Shown here: in pieces, positions 32,553 through 42,972 of the stretch
How the letters are laid out: every line of letters starts with the position of its first letter
Numbering within the stretch: position 1 is the first letter of the stretch
DNA from: Owenia fusiformis
Taxonomy: Eukaryota; Annelida; Polychaeta; Sabellida; Oweniidae
Assembly (NCBI GenBank): GCA_903813345.2
Contig: CAIIXF020000006.1
Coordinates: 3,750,501-3,797,095, forward strand
Reading direction: 5' to 3'
DNA: 46,595 nt
The notes under the pieces: generated by a model
Databases searched by the model: none
Told to the model about the DNA's origin: nothing
What the model saw: the letters and a program-made list of their open reading frames with translations, nothing else
Position numbers and translations under genes: made by a program

Positions 32553-35500
32553 GGTCTGGGTTGATACTGAGAACCACTTCTTTGTGAAAATGTCTTGGAT
32601 TATCTGTTTTGTGAATAATGATGTTTACACCTTTAACTTTTTTACCTAAATGAAGGTATAAACATACACACTACAGACATAATCCAATTCATGTTGTTGC
32701 TACTGACAACCACTTCCTTTGTCAAGATGTCTTGGATTGTCTGTTTTGTGAATTATGATGTATCACACCTTCAGCTTTATTGAAGATATGAACATGCACA
32801 TTACAGACATAATCCAATTCATGGTGTTGATACTGACAACCACTTCATTTGTGAATATGTCTTGGATTGTCTGTTTTGTGAATAATGATGCTTCACTTCT
32901 TCAAGTTTATTGAAGATATGAACATGCACATTACAGACATAATCCAATTCATGGTGTTGATACTGACAACCACTTCATTTGTGAATATGTCTTGGATTGT
33001 CTGTTTGTGAATAATGATGCTTCACATCTTCAAGTTTATTGAAGATATGAACATACACATTACAGACATAATCCAATTCATGGTGTTGATACTGACAACC
33101 ACTTCATTTGTGAATATGTCTTGGATTGTCTGTTTTGTGAATTATGATGCTTCATATCTTCAAGTTTATTGAAGATATGAGCATGCACATTACAGACACA
33201 ATCCAATTCATGGTGTTGATCCTGACAACCACTTCCTTTGTGAAGATGTCTTGGATTGTCTGTTTTGTGAATTATATTGTTCACACCTTTAAGTTTATTG
33301 AAGATATGAACATCCACATTACAGACATAATCCAATTTATGGTGTTGATACTGACAACCACTTCATTTGTGAATATGTCTTGGATTGTCTGTTTTGTGAA
33401 TTATGATGCTTCACATCTTCAAGTTTATTGAAGATATGAGCGTGCACATTACAGACATAATCCAATTCATGATGTTGATACTGACAACCACTTCATTTGT
33501 AAATATGTCCTGGATTGTCTGTTTTGTGAATTATGATGCTTCACATCTTCAAGTTTATTGAAGATATGAGCATGCACATTACAGACATAATCCAATTCAT
33601 GGTGTTGATACTGACAACCACTTCATTTGTAAATATGTCCTGGATTGTCTGTTTTGTGAATTATGATGCTTCACATCTTCAAGTTTATTGAAGATATGAG
33701 CATGCACATTACAGGCACAATCCAATTCATGGTGTTGATACTGACAACCACTTCCTTTGTCAAGATGTCTTGGATTGTCTGTTTGTGAATAATGATACTT
33801 CACATCTTCAGGTTTATTGAAAATATGAACATGCACATTACAGACATAATCCAATTCATGGTGTTGATACTGACAACCACTTCATTTGTGAATATGTCTT
33901 GGATTGTCTGTTTTGTGAATTATGATGCTTCACATCTTCAAGTTTATTGAAGATATGAGCATGCACATTACAGACACAATCCAGTTCATGGTGTTGATAC
34001 TGACAACCACTTCCTTTTTCAAGATGTCTTGGATTGTCTGTTTGTACATAATGATACTTCACATCTTCAAGTTTATTGAAAATATGAACATGCACATTAC
34101 AGACATAATCAAATTCATGGTGTTGATACTGACAACCACTTCATTTGTGAATATGTCTTGGATAGTCTGTTTTGTGAATTATGATGCTTCACATCTTAAA
34201 GTTTATTGAAGATATAAGCATACACATTACAGACATAATCCAATTCATGGTGTTGCTACTTAACTGACAACCACTTCATTTGTGAATATGTCTTGGATTG
34301 TCTGTTTTTGAATAATGATGCTTCACATCTTCAAGTTTATTGAAGATATGAACATACACATTACAGACATAATCCAATTCATGGTGTTGATACTGACAAC
34401 CACTTCATTTGTGAATATGTCTTGGATTGTCTGTTTTGTGAATTATGATGCTTCACATCTTCAAGTTTATTGAAGATATAAGCATGCACATTACAGACAT
34501 AATCCAATTCATGGTGTTGCTACTGACAACCACTTCATTTGTGAATATGTATTGGATTGTCTGTTTTGTGAATAATGATGCTTCACATCTTCAAGTTTAT
34601 TGAAGATATGAACATGCACATTACAGACATAATCCAATTCATGGTGTTGATACTGACAACCATTTCATTTGTGAATATGTCTTGGATTGTCTGTTTGTGA
34701 ATAATGATGCTTCACATCTTCAAGTTTATTGAAGATATGAACATACACATTACAGACATAATCCAATTCATGGTGTTGATACTGACAACCACTTCATTTG
34801 TGAATATGTCTTGCATTGTCTGTTTTGTGAATTATGATGCTTCACATCTTCACGTTAATTGAAGATATAAGCATGCACATTACAGACATAATCCAATTTA
34901 TGGTGTTGCTACTGACAACCACTTCATTTGTGAATATGTATTGGATTGTCTGTTTTGTGAATAATGATGCTTCACATCTTCAAGTTTATTGAAGATATGA
35001 ACATGCACATTACAGACATAATCCAATTCATGGTGTTGATACTGACAACCACTTCATTTCTGAATATGTCTTGGATTGTCTGTTTTGTGAATTATGATGC
35101 TTCACGTCTTCAACTTTATTGAAGATATAAGCATGCATATTACAGACATAATCCAATTCATGGTGTTGATACTGACAACCACTTCATTTGTGAATATGTC
35201 TTGGATTGTCTGTTTTGTGAATTATAACGTCCATATTTTCAAGTTTATTGAAGGCATGAACATGCACATTACAGACATAATCCAATTCATGATGTTGCTA
35301 CTGACAACCACTTACTTTGTCAAGATGTCTTGAATTGTCTGTTTTGTGTATTTTGATGTATCACATAATATAGACATACACATTACAGACATCATCCAAT
35401 ACATCGTGTTGATACTGACACCCACTTTCTTTGTCACGATGTCTTGGATTGTCTGTTTAGTGAATTACGTTGTTTACAACTTCAACTTTATTACTTAAAC

Positions 35501-35560
35501 AAGACATGGACGTACACATTACAGACATAATCCAGTTTATAGTGTTGATACTGTGACAAC
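32553..35560 (+). repeat. Satellite with ~130-bp unit, about 23-24 copies
   Basis: Landmarks such as TTACAGACATAATCCAATTC and TGACAACCACTTC recur every 129-130 bp (for example 32801, 32931, 33060, 33190, 33319, 33449, 33579). Most units contain a perfect palindrome, ATCTTCAA then a 5-base loop then TTGAAGAT (for example 33026-33046). Copies at the two edges are more diverged, as is usual in tandem arrays. Frames of 79-95 codons on both strands are by-products. Confidence 0.95.
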
Positions 35561-36947
35561 TACTAGTTGTCTTCAGTTGCACCTTTCTATAATACAAGTA
35601 TATTATGCTAATGTTTAATGTAATTAATTGTTATGTCATGGTTTTGTGCCATCTTTGTATGATATAACTGTACTAAGTTGCATTTGATACTTGATGTCTT
35701 TCTATGACAATGTGTCAAATCTGCATAGTTCCTTTCTGGATAGTCAAAATTTCATCTCGCTATTATATAACTATGTTACTTCATGTTTTTTTACCTTGTG
35801 ACAATTGTTGATAGGTGTCCTAAATTGTATTATACTCTGATATTAAAATTTATATTTCATGGTACGTGATCATTTTAAATATTATTGCTTTCCATTTATT
35901 AAAATAATATATTTGTATATAATGTAATGACACCTGTTCCTTCCTTTAGATGACATCTTGTATTTAACTGGACCCTTGCTCTTTTGTATTATACTGCCAT
36001 ACTGTGATGTGCACTTTTGTATTACACTGCCATACTGTGACATTCAGTATTTAATTTTTTGTTTATGGCCATGTCTATAACTATGTTATTATATTTCAAA
36101 ACTATTGTATCCAGTTTTAGTTTTATTATGCTTTGAGGTTGCAATTTTTACTTCATAGTATGTCACATCTGACAAGCATTTGAATGTAACATATAGCTGT
36201 TAGTTTCTACAGCAATTGAAATGAAAATGAATTTCGTGATATGCAACTGTAAATATAAAAATATTATACTCTGAAGCAATTTTGACTGATGGTGTGGGAT
36301 TATGCAACAGATGTTGGTTGTCTTCAGCTGCACATTTGTATAAATATATGTTATGCTGAACAGCTACTATCTTTATTTTGGGTATGATGTAACATGGCAA
36401 ATGTTGTATTATTAAAATTGTATCATATGCATATTAATAGACAAATAATTGAATAATATTTGTTATAGGACATCCAGATGTATTATTATTTTGTTGGTAA
36501 ACAATTTCATAAAAGGAAACCATTGGACTATCATTGTTGACATACTTTGCTATGATAACATAGCCATATTAGGCAAGAACCTCCAGTAGGAAATAATGAA
36601 CTTTAAAGCAATTATTCCAAGCAGTGATTGATGAACTATATATCTCTACATGGGAACATAGGCCATAGAGCTAAGATCATCTTGAGGCATCAACCAAGGA
36701 ACCAAACTATAGCTTCTCTCTAAGCCTACACAGCACAAAGGAACTTAAATAATGAATATAATTCTATATACTCTATATGTACTTGGAGTTTTAATATAAG
36801 ATGAACTATTAAAATATAAGATGAACTATTAAATGTTTACTGTTAAACATAATGCAAATGCAAATTGCACAGAATGAATGCTTGGACGTCATCCCATGGC
36901 AACAAATGATACAGTGTCCAATTTATTATAAAACGATGTACTTTAAG
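35561..36947. other. Non-repetitive spacer with two short duplications
   Basis: No gene is supported. A 27-bp sequence, CTTTTGTATTATACTGCCAT plus ACTGTGA, is repeated at 35981-36007 and 36014-36040. A 20-bp tandem duplication lies at about 36793-36832. A segment starting TGTCTTCAG(T/C)TGCAC occurs near 35569 and again near 36318. Confidence 0.6.
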
Positions 36948-37190
36948 TTATTGAATGGTTTGAAGTGCAATACAGGATATATTCTGTTCGAGAAATTTTG
37001 TATTGGAACGAGACAAAGTCGAGTGCCAATACAGAATATCGAGACAGAATAAATCCTGTATTGCACTTCAAATCATTCAATAACGTTTTTATCGTGTGAT
37101 CCTCTGTATTGCTAGATTGTCCCCTCCGTACCAATATTTTCTGTATTGCGACGGAGATGAGGAACGGGGACAACCTCGGTAGCAATACAG
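36948..37190. mobile_element. Foldback element with nested inverted repeats
   Basis: The 31-base arms at 36948-36978 and 37053-37083 are inverted copies with one mismatch, centred on GAAGTGCAATACAGGAT. Directly after them a second imperfect inverted pair (about 37103-37124 and 37164-37189) reuses CTGTATTGCTA next to TTGTCCCC. The motif CAATACAG or its complement appears at least five times in 240 bp. No coding function is apparent. It may be a MITE relic or a compound foldback. Confidence 0.6.
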
Positions 37191-38294
37191 ATTGGTACAG
37201 CACAAGAACTGACCAATCAGAGGGCTTCATTTTACAGATCATACGATAAATTACTATGTCATAACTATTTTTCAACACAAGGCTCTAGAGAAGCATATAA
37301 ATACATCAATACAATGTTGTCTCGGGCATCATTGGATGAACTGTATTAGCCTAGCCTTACCATGATGTCACTCTAAATAGCATCCGATGAATTGAATATA
37401 TCAAAACTTGAGACATATGTCTAATACATTATGTGACAAACCCTCACTTGGCATCATCCAAATCAAAGACCTTATAATTGCCATAAGGAACCACAGTAAT
37501 TATGCTTAGTACACAAATAACCATTAAAATAGTTTAAGCATATGTATGTGTTATTCAGTCTAGAATGATATGTCCATTACATTGTATAGATTTGCACAGA
37601 ACATGTAAAAAGTCTGGCATGTATTTATATTATTCTGGAAACTCATTGAATATTTTCTGATCTGATTTATGTAAATATTATGATGTGTCAATCCTTTAAG
37701 ACCAATATATATAAACATTTTAATGAATATAAAGTCTTATGTTATAGTATATATTGAATAATTTCCTCTGCATCTTTGTTGCAGTACAGGGTGGCCACAC
37801 AAAAATGAAAAATAAATACTGTATTCTGTTACCGTTTTTATTTTACACATTAACAAGGAATTAACATACAAAATATCACCACCTGCCATTTGTTACAGAC
37901 CAAGAACGCCAACCACTAAACACCAACCACACTAATGGTTGCGAGTACGTGTATTGTATACATATCAGTAATACGTGAACATGGCCATAGAGAGGCATGA
38001 GGCAGCATTGGAGGCTATATTGTGATCAGTTATCAGAGATGTCTCTTTGTATGGAAATTTAGACATAATTTTATTTTAGACATACTGGCTAAATTTCAAG
38101 GCAACCATTTTAGATTTTCTCTCCCAAAATCCAACATCTATAGACAAAATTGATCTATGCCAGGCAACGGAGTATTAAGTTTGAATAATGGCTTCAAATC
38201 CTTCTCAGCCCCACAATTTTTTGATTAAGAGCAACAGAGAACCATACAATCCTTACACACATAAACTTAGACCAATATTTGGATATCCATGGAA
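37191..38294. other. Spacer without recognised features
   Basis: About 1.1 kb of AT-rich DNA with no supported gene, repeat or RNA. Confidence 0.5.
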
Positions 38295-39300
38295 AGATTA
38301 TCTGAACGATTGTCCGACCAGACGACCGACCTAAATGCCCAATTGACCGAATGACTGATCTGAATGATCAACCGACCAACTGGATAACTGATCGACTAGT
38401 TACCAACCTGAATGCTTGTCTGACCAGATGACCGACTGACCGGATGAGTGACAGAATGATTGACCGACCAATTAGAAGACTGATCAGCTTACCTGAATGA
38501 CTGACATGATAATCAACTGACATACCTGAATGGTCAACAAACCGGATGACCAACCATCCTGATGACTGATCTGAATTCTAAACCTCCGACCAAATGGACG
38601 ACCGACAGACCATATGACCTACTGACCTGAATGGTCAATCGACCAGAAGAGTGACTGACCTACCAAACGGACAAACAACCTGAACAATCAACTGCCTGGA
38701 CTATGAGATGTTTGACATGAAAGGCTGACAGGATGACCAACTTGAATGGTCGACCGCTTGACAAACAGCAGACTGGGATGACCGACGAACTGGATGACCA
38801 ACCGTCCTGATGACTGATTTACCAACCGGATAACTGACCGACTAGACAATTGACCGACTAACCTGAATGACAGATTGACCTACTTGATGACTGATCAACT
38901 GACCTGAACTACCAACTGGATGACTGACTGATCAGATGACCTACTGGCAGACAGACTAACCAGATGACTGACCTGAACCGTTGACTGACCAACTGGACAA
39001 CTGACCGAAAGGATGACTGACCTGAATGGTCAACCGACTGAATGAGCAATCAGATGACCAACTGACCAACCTGATGACTGACTAAATGGAAAATTGACCT
39101 GAATGACTGACCGGAGGACCAACAGACAGACTGACCTAAAGTTGACCGGACTGATGGATTTGAAAGATCATACAGACCCTATTGACCAGACCCAATGGAC
39201 CAGACCAATAGACCGAGCAGATGGACTGACCGACAGACCGGACAGATGGACCGACTGACAGACCAGACCAACGGTTCAGATCAACAGACCGGACAGATAT
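38295..39300 (+). repeat. Degenerate GACC/GACTG minisatellite
   Basis: About 1 kb built from irregular alternations of GACCGAC, TGACTGACC, GGATGAC and CTGAATG, with an underlying 4-bp periodicity. It is heavily mutated, so no clear longer unit is visible. There is no open frame of significance. Confidence 0.85.
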
Positions 39301-39339
39301 TTTTCAATATTATTGATAAGAAAGGATGGTTAGGCTAAG

Positions 39340-40205
39340 ATGGGATGATTTAAGTCATCAGAGTCATGCAGAATAAGCCAAGTCATCCAGAATAAGCTGA
39401 GTCATACAGCATAAGCCGAGTCATCCAGAATAAGCAGGTGGATGGCTGGACTGATGGATGAATGGATGGATTGATAGGAGGAAGGATACGACAGAATAGG
39501 AAGGAAGGATAAGATAGAATAGGAAGAAAGGATAAGATAGTATAGGGTATGAAGGATAGAATAGGATACGATAGAATCCGAAGAAAGAATAAGATAGGAA
39601 GGGTAGGATAGGATAGGAAGGAAGGATAGGATAGGATGGATAGGAAAGATGGATAGGATAGGTGGGATGGATATTATAGTCGAGTCATCCAAAATAGCCA
39701 AGTCATCCAGAATAGGCTGAGTCATCCAGAATAAGCCGAGTCATCCAGAATAAGCCGATGGATGGATGGATTGATGGATGAATTCATAGGATAGGAAGGA
39801 TAGGACAGAATAGGAAGAAAGGATATAATAGTATAGGATAGGATAGGAAGGATAGAATAGGATATGATAGAATCCGAAGAAAGAATAAGATAGGACAGAA
39901 TAGGAAGGATGGGATAGGAAGGATAGGATAGGAAGGATAGGATTGAATAGGATAGGTGGGATGGATATAGCCGAGTCGTCCAGAATAAGCCAAGTCGTCC
40001 AGTCCTATCCCTCTTTCCTATCCTTCTTATCCTATCCTTCCTTCCAGAATAGGAAGGAAGGATAGGATAGAATAGGAAGAAACGATAGGATAGTATAGGA
40101 TAGGAAGGAAAGGAAAGAAGGATAGGATTGGATAGGATATAGGATAGGATATAGGATAGATATAGGATATAGGATATAGTATAGGATAGGATAGATAGGA
40201 TGGAT
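39340..40205 (+). repeat. Composite array: 19-bp unit alternating with (GGATA)n
   Basis: Short runs of a 19-bp unit, AGTCATCCAGAATAAGCYG (about 39351-39435, 39678-39760 and 39968-40002), alternate with purine-rich tracts of GGATA and GGAAGGAA (about 39470-39670, 39785-39965 and 40005-40205). The Ile/Leu/Ser/Pro/Tyr-rich frames on the minus strand are translations of these tracts. Confidence 0.88.
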
Positions 40206-40767
40206 GGAAGGATTTTTCAATATTTTCTTCACTACTCTTGACTTTCTATCAGGATACCATCATATTGATTTTTTCGATCTTGCGCGTGGTTATTGGCAGG
40301 TTAAAAAAGTTTTAAAATGTCATAACTTTTGAACCGGAAGTCGGATCGAAATTTGGTTTGCAGATTCGGATTCCTGAGAAAATTCTACCCTTAATTCATA
40401 ACTCATATGTTAAATTTGGAGAACTTTGTATTGTGACCTACTTTCTGGACGCCATATTTCAAAATCGATAAGAGTAATCAAAAATCTAATGTCATATCTT
40501 TGCTTTGGCTTTTTCTAAGCTACACGATGAAAAAAAGATTTAGGACTTACGATAAACAACGACGAAGATAAATGACAGAATGTTGAAAATGTAAGATTTG
40601 ACCTAGTTCTTGACCTTTGACCTAGATAAAAATTTGACCCAATTTCCGAGAAACTAGATCTAGGACCTAAATGGACCATATATAAGACTTGACTCAATAT
40701 CTTCTAGTTAACGAGAAAACTGGGAAAGAATAATAAAAATAAAGAATAAGAATACTGACAAAAACAA

Positions 40768-40795
40768 TAGACTCCAGATTTACATCTGGAGTCTA
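40768..40795. repeat. Perfect hairpin, 12-bp arms
   Basis: TAGACTCCAGAT, a 4-base loop, then ATCTGGAGTCTA. Soon after it, at about 40817-40838, is a second palindrome, GAAATTGAAC-AA-GTTCAATTTC. Confidence 0.9.
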
Positions 40796-42700
40796 ATAAT
40801 AACTAGACTTTGGAAATTGAACAAGTTCAATTTCAGACTCCAGATTAAGACCTTTTTTAGCTGAGTCATCCAGAATAAGCCGAGTCATCCAGAATAAGCT
40901 GAGTCATCCAAAAAAAGATGGATGAATAAAATAGGAAGGTAGGATAGGATAGAATAGGAAGGAACGATAGGATAGAATAAGAAAGAAGGATAGGATAGAA
41001 TAAGAAGAAAGGATATGATAGGATAGGAAGGAAAAGATACGAAGGAAGGATAGATAGGAAGGATAGGATAGGATCAGATAGGAAGGATGGGTGAATTTTT
41101 CAATATTTTCTTCTCTACTCTTGACTTTCTATCAGGATACCATCGGATCGATTTCAAAACGCCATAACTTCCAAACCAGCAGTCAGATCCAAATTTGATT
41201 TGCAGATTCGGATTCCTGACAAAATTCTACCCCTAATTCATAACTCATACGTTAAATTTGGAAACTTTTTATTTTGACCTACTTTTTGGACATGCCAGAA
41301 CTTCCGAACCTGTAGTCGGATCGAAATTTGAATTGCAGATTCGGATTCCTGACAAAATTCTACACCTAATTCATAACTCATACGTTAAATTCGGAGATTT
41401 TTTTATTTTGACCTACTTTTCGGATACCATATTTCAAAAGTGGGTCAAAATACTTTCTGACGGCAAAAGGCTAACACTATTAGCACACTCTTGGCAACAT
41501 GTATACAAAATTCCGAAGAATATAATTGAAGTATAGTGTCAGAAACGCAAAAATAAGGAAAACCTTTGAATTTGACCTAGATTTTGACCTAGGCATTTTG
41601 GTGTCCAAATTTTGAAACTACCTGGCTTTTGAGGTCCCCTTCTTTTGAAGGCTTTCATTAAATTAAACTGAACCAGTCTATATTTCGTATTTCTCACTTC
41701 AAATAAATCTTTTTTCCCATTGACTTAACATGGGCACCAAATTTAGCGATTTTTGAGCTTTTAAAACGCCATAACTTCCGAACCGGAAGTCGGATCGAAA
41801 TTTGGTTTGCAGATTATGATTCCTGAAAAAATTCTACTCCTAATTGATAACCCATACCTTGAATTTGGAGAACTTTTTATTTTGACATACTTTCTGGACG
41901 CCATATTTCAAAATCGGTAAGAGTAATCAAAAACGGATGGCACATATATGAAAGGGCTGTTTCTAAGCTACATGATGAAAAAAAGATGAAGACGTTTCGA
42001 TAAATAACGACGAAGATAATAGACAGAAGGTTGAAAATGTAAGATTTGACCCAGTTCTAGGATAGGATAGGATATAGAATAGGAAGGAAGGATAGGATAG
42101 GAAGGAAGGGATAGGAAGGAAGGATAGATAGGAAGGATATGATCAGACAGGATAGGAAGGAAGGATGGATGATTTTTTCTATATTTTCTTCGCTACTCTT
42201 GACTTTCTATAAGGATATCATCAGATCGATTTTTCTCGAAACTTCAAAACGCCATAACTTTCGAACCGGAAGTCGGATCGAAATTTGGTTTGCAGATTCG
42301 GATTCCTGAGTAAATTGTACCCTTAATTCATAACTCAGATGTTAAATTTGGAGAACTCGTTATTTTGACCTACTTTCTGGACGCCATATTTCAAAATCGG
42401 TAAGCGTAATCAAAAATCTAATGTCATATCTTTGCTTTGGCTTTTTCTAAGCTACATGATGAAAAAAAGATTTAGGAGTTACGATAAACAACGACGAAGA
42501 TAAATGACAGAATGTTGAAAATGTAAGATTTGACCTAGTTCTTGACCTTTGACCTAGATAAAAATTTGACCCAATTTCCGAGGAACTAGATACTGGACAT
42601 AAATTGACTGAATAATGATCTTTATTGGAAACCTTATGGTTATCGAGAAAACTGGGAAAGAAAAATAATAAAGAATAATAAAGAATACTGACGAAAACAA

Positions 42701-42728
42701 TAGACTCCAGATTTACATCTGGAGTCTA
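42701..42728. repeat. Perfect hairpin, same sequence as at 40768
   Basis: Identical 12-bp arms (TAGACTCCAGAT) and the same 4-base loop as the hairpin at the end of the first block. Confidence 0.9.
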
Positions 42729-42750
42729 ATAAGAAAACTGGCAAAAGCAA

Positions 42751-42779
42751 TAGACTCCAGATTTTCAATCTGGAGTCTA
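42751..42779. repeat. Perfect hairpin, 13-bp arms
   Basis: TAGACTCCAGATT, loop TTC, then AATCTGGAGTCTA. It repeats the stem of its neighbour 22 bp away with a different loop and lies at the junction of the array and the LINE 3' region. Confidence 0.9.
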
Positions 42780-42780
42780 A

Positions 42781-42966
42781 TAAATGACAAAAATAAAACA
42801 TATTATACACTATATACAAAGGCGTTTGAATATAATAGTGCGATTAGATCATCTCAGTCAGCTTATTGTGGTGCTACCGCTGCCCCAACATTACACCTGA
42901 TCTACTTCTAATAGTGCCATACGACAAAAAGTTATGTTCATTGTACCAGTATTCACAATCATTGGG
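42781..42966 (-). other. Probable 3' untranslated end of the LINE
   Basis: About 185 bp between the LINE stop codon and the hairpin repeats, without further repeats. The exact 3' end of the retrotransposon cannot be placed, because no second copy or target-site duplication is in the window. Confidence 0.4.
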
Positions 42967-42972
42967 TTTATT
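42967..42972 (-). promoter_or_regulatory. AATAAA directly after the LINE stop codon
   Basis: On the minus strand the frame ends CTC TGA and is followed at once by AATAAA. It may serve as a polyadenylation signal or may be chance in AT-rich DNA. Confidence 0.35.

Larger units (their letters stand above)
40206..42780 (+). repeat. Higher-order repeat: ~0.6-kb blocks separated by GGATA tracts
   Basis: Each block starts after a GGATA tract with a TTTTTCAATATTTTCTTC-like sequence (near 40211, 41095 and 42172), then CTTGACTTTCTAT and GATACCATC. A segment with CATAACTT, CGAACCGGAAGTCGGATCG and AAATTTGGTTTGCAGATTC occurs five times (near 40318, 41161, 41290, 41770 and 42245). The first and third blocks share about 550 bp and both end in a strong hairpin. 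The middle block is rearranged. The 19-bp unit recurs at about 40858-40915. One frame of 92 codons at 41258-41536 lies wholly inside the repeat and is not a gene. Confidence 0.88.

Noticed and set aside
33078-35333. Several similar 79-95 codon frames on both strands, looking like a small gene family
   Set aside because: All are translations of the 130-bp satellite and keep no strand preference.
31413-35560. CRISPR-like array
   Set aside because: Units are contiguous with no unique spacers, and the context is eukaryotic.
39470-40205. (GGATA)n as telomeric sequence
   Set aside because: The unit is not TTAGGG or a known telomeric variant, and it is mixed with other repeats inside a contig.
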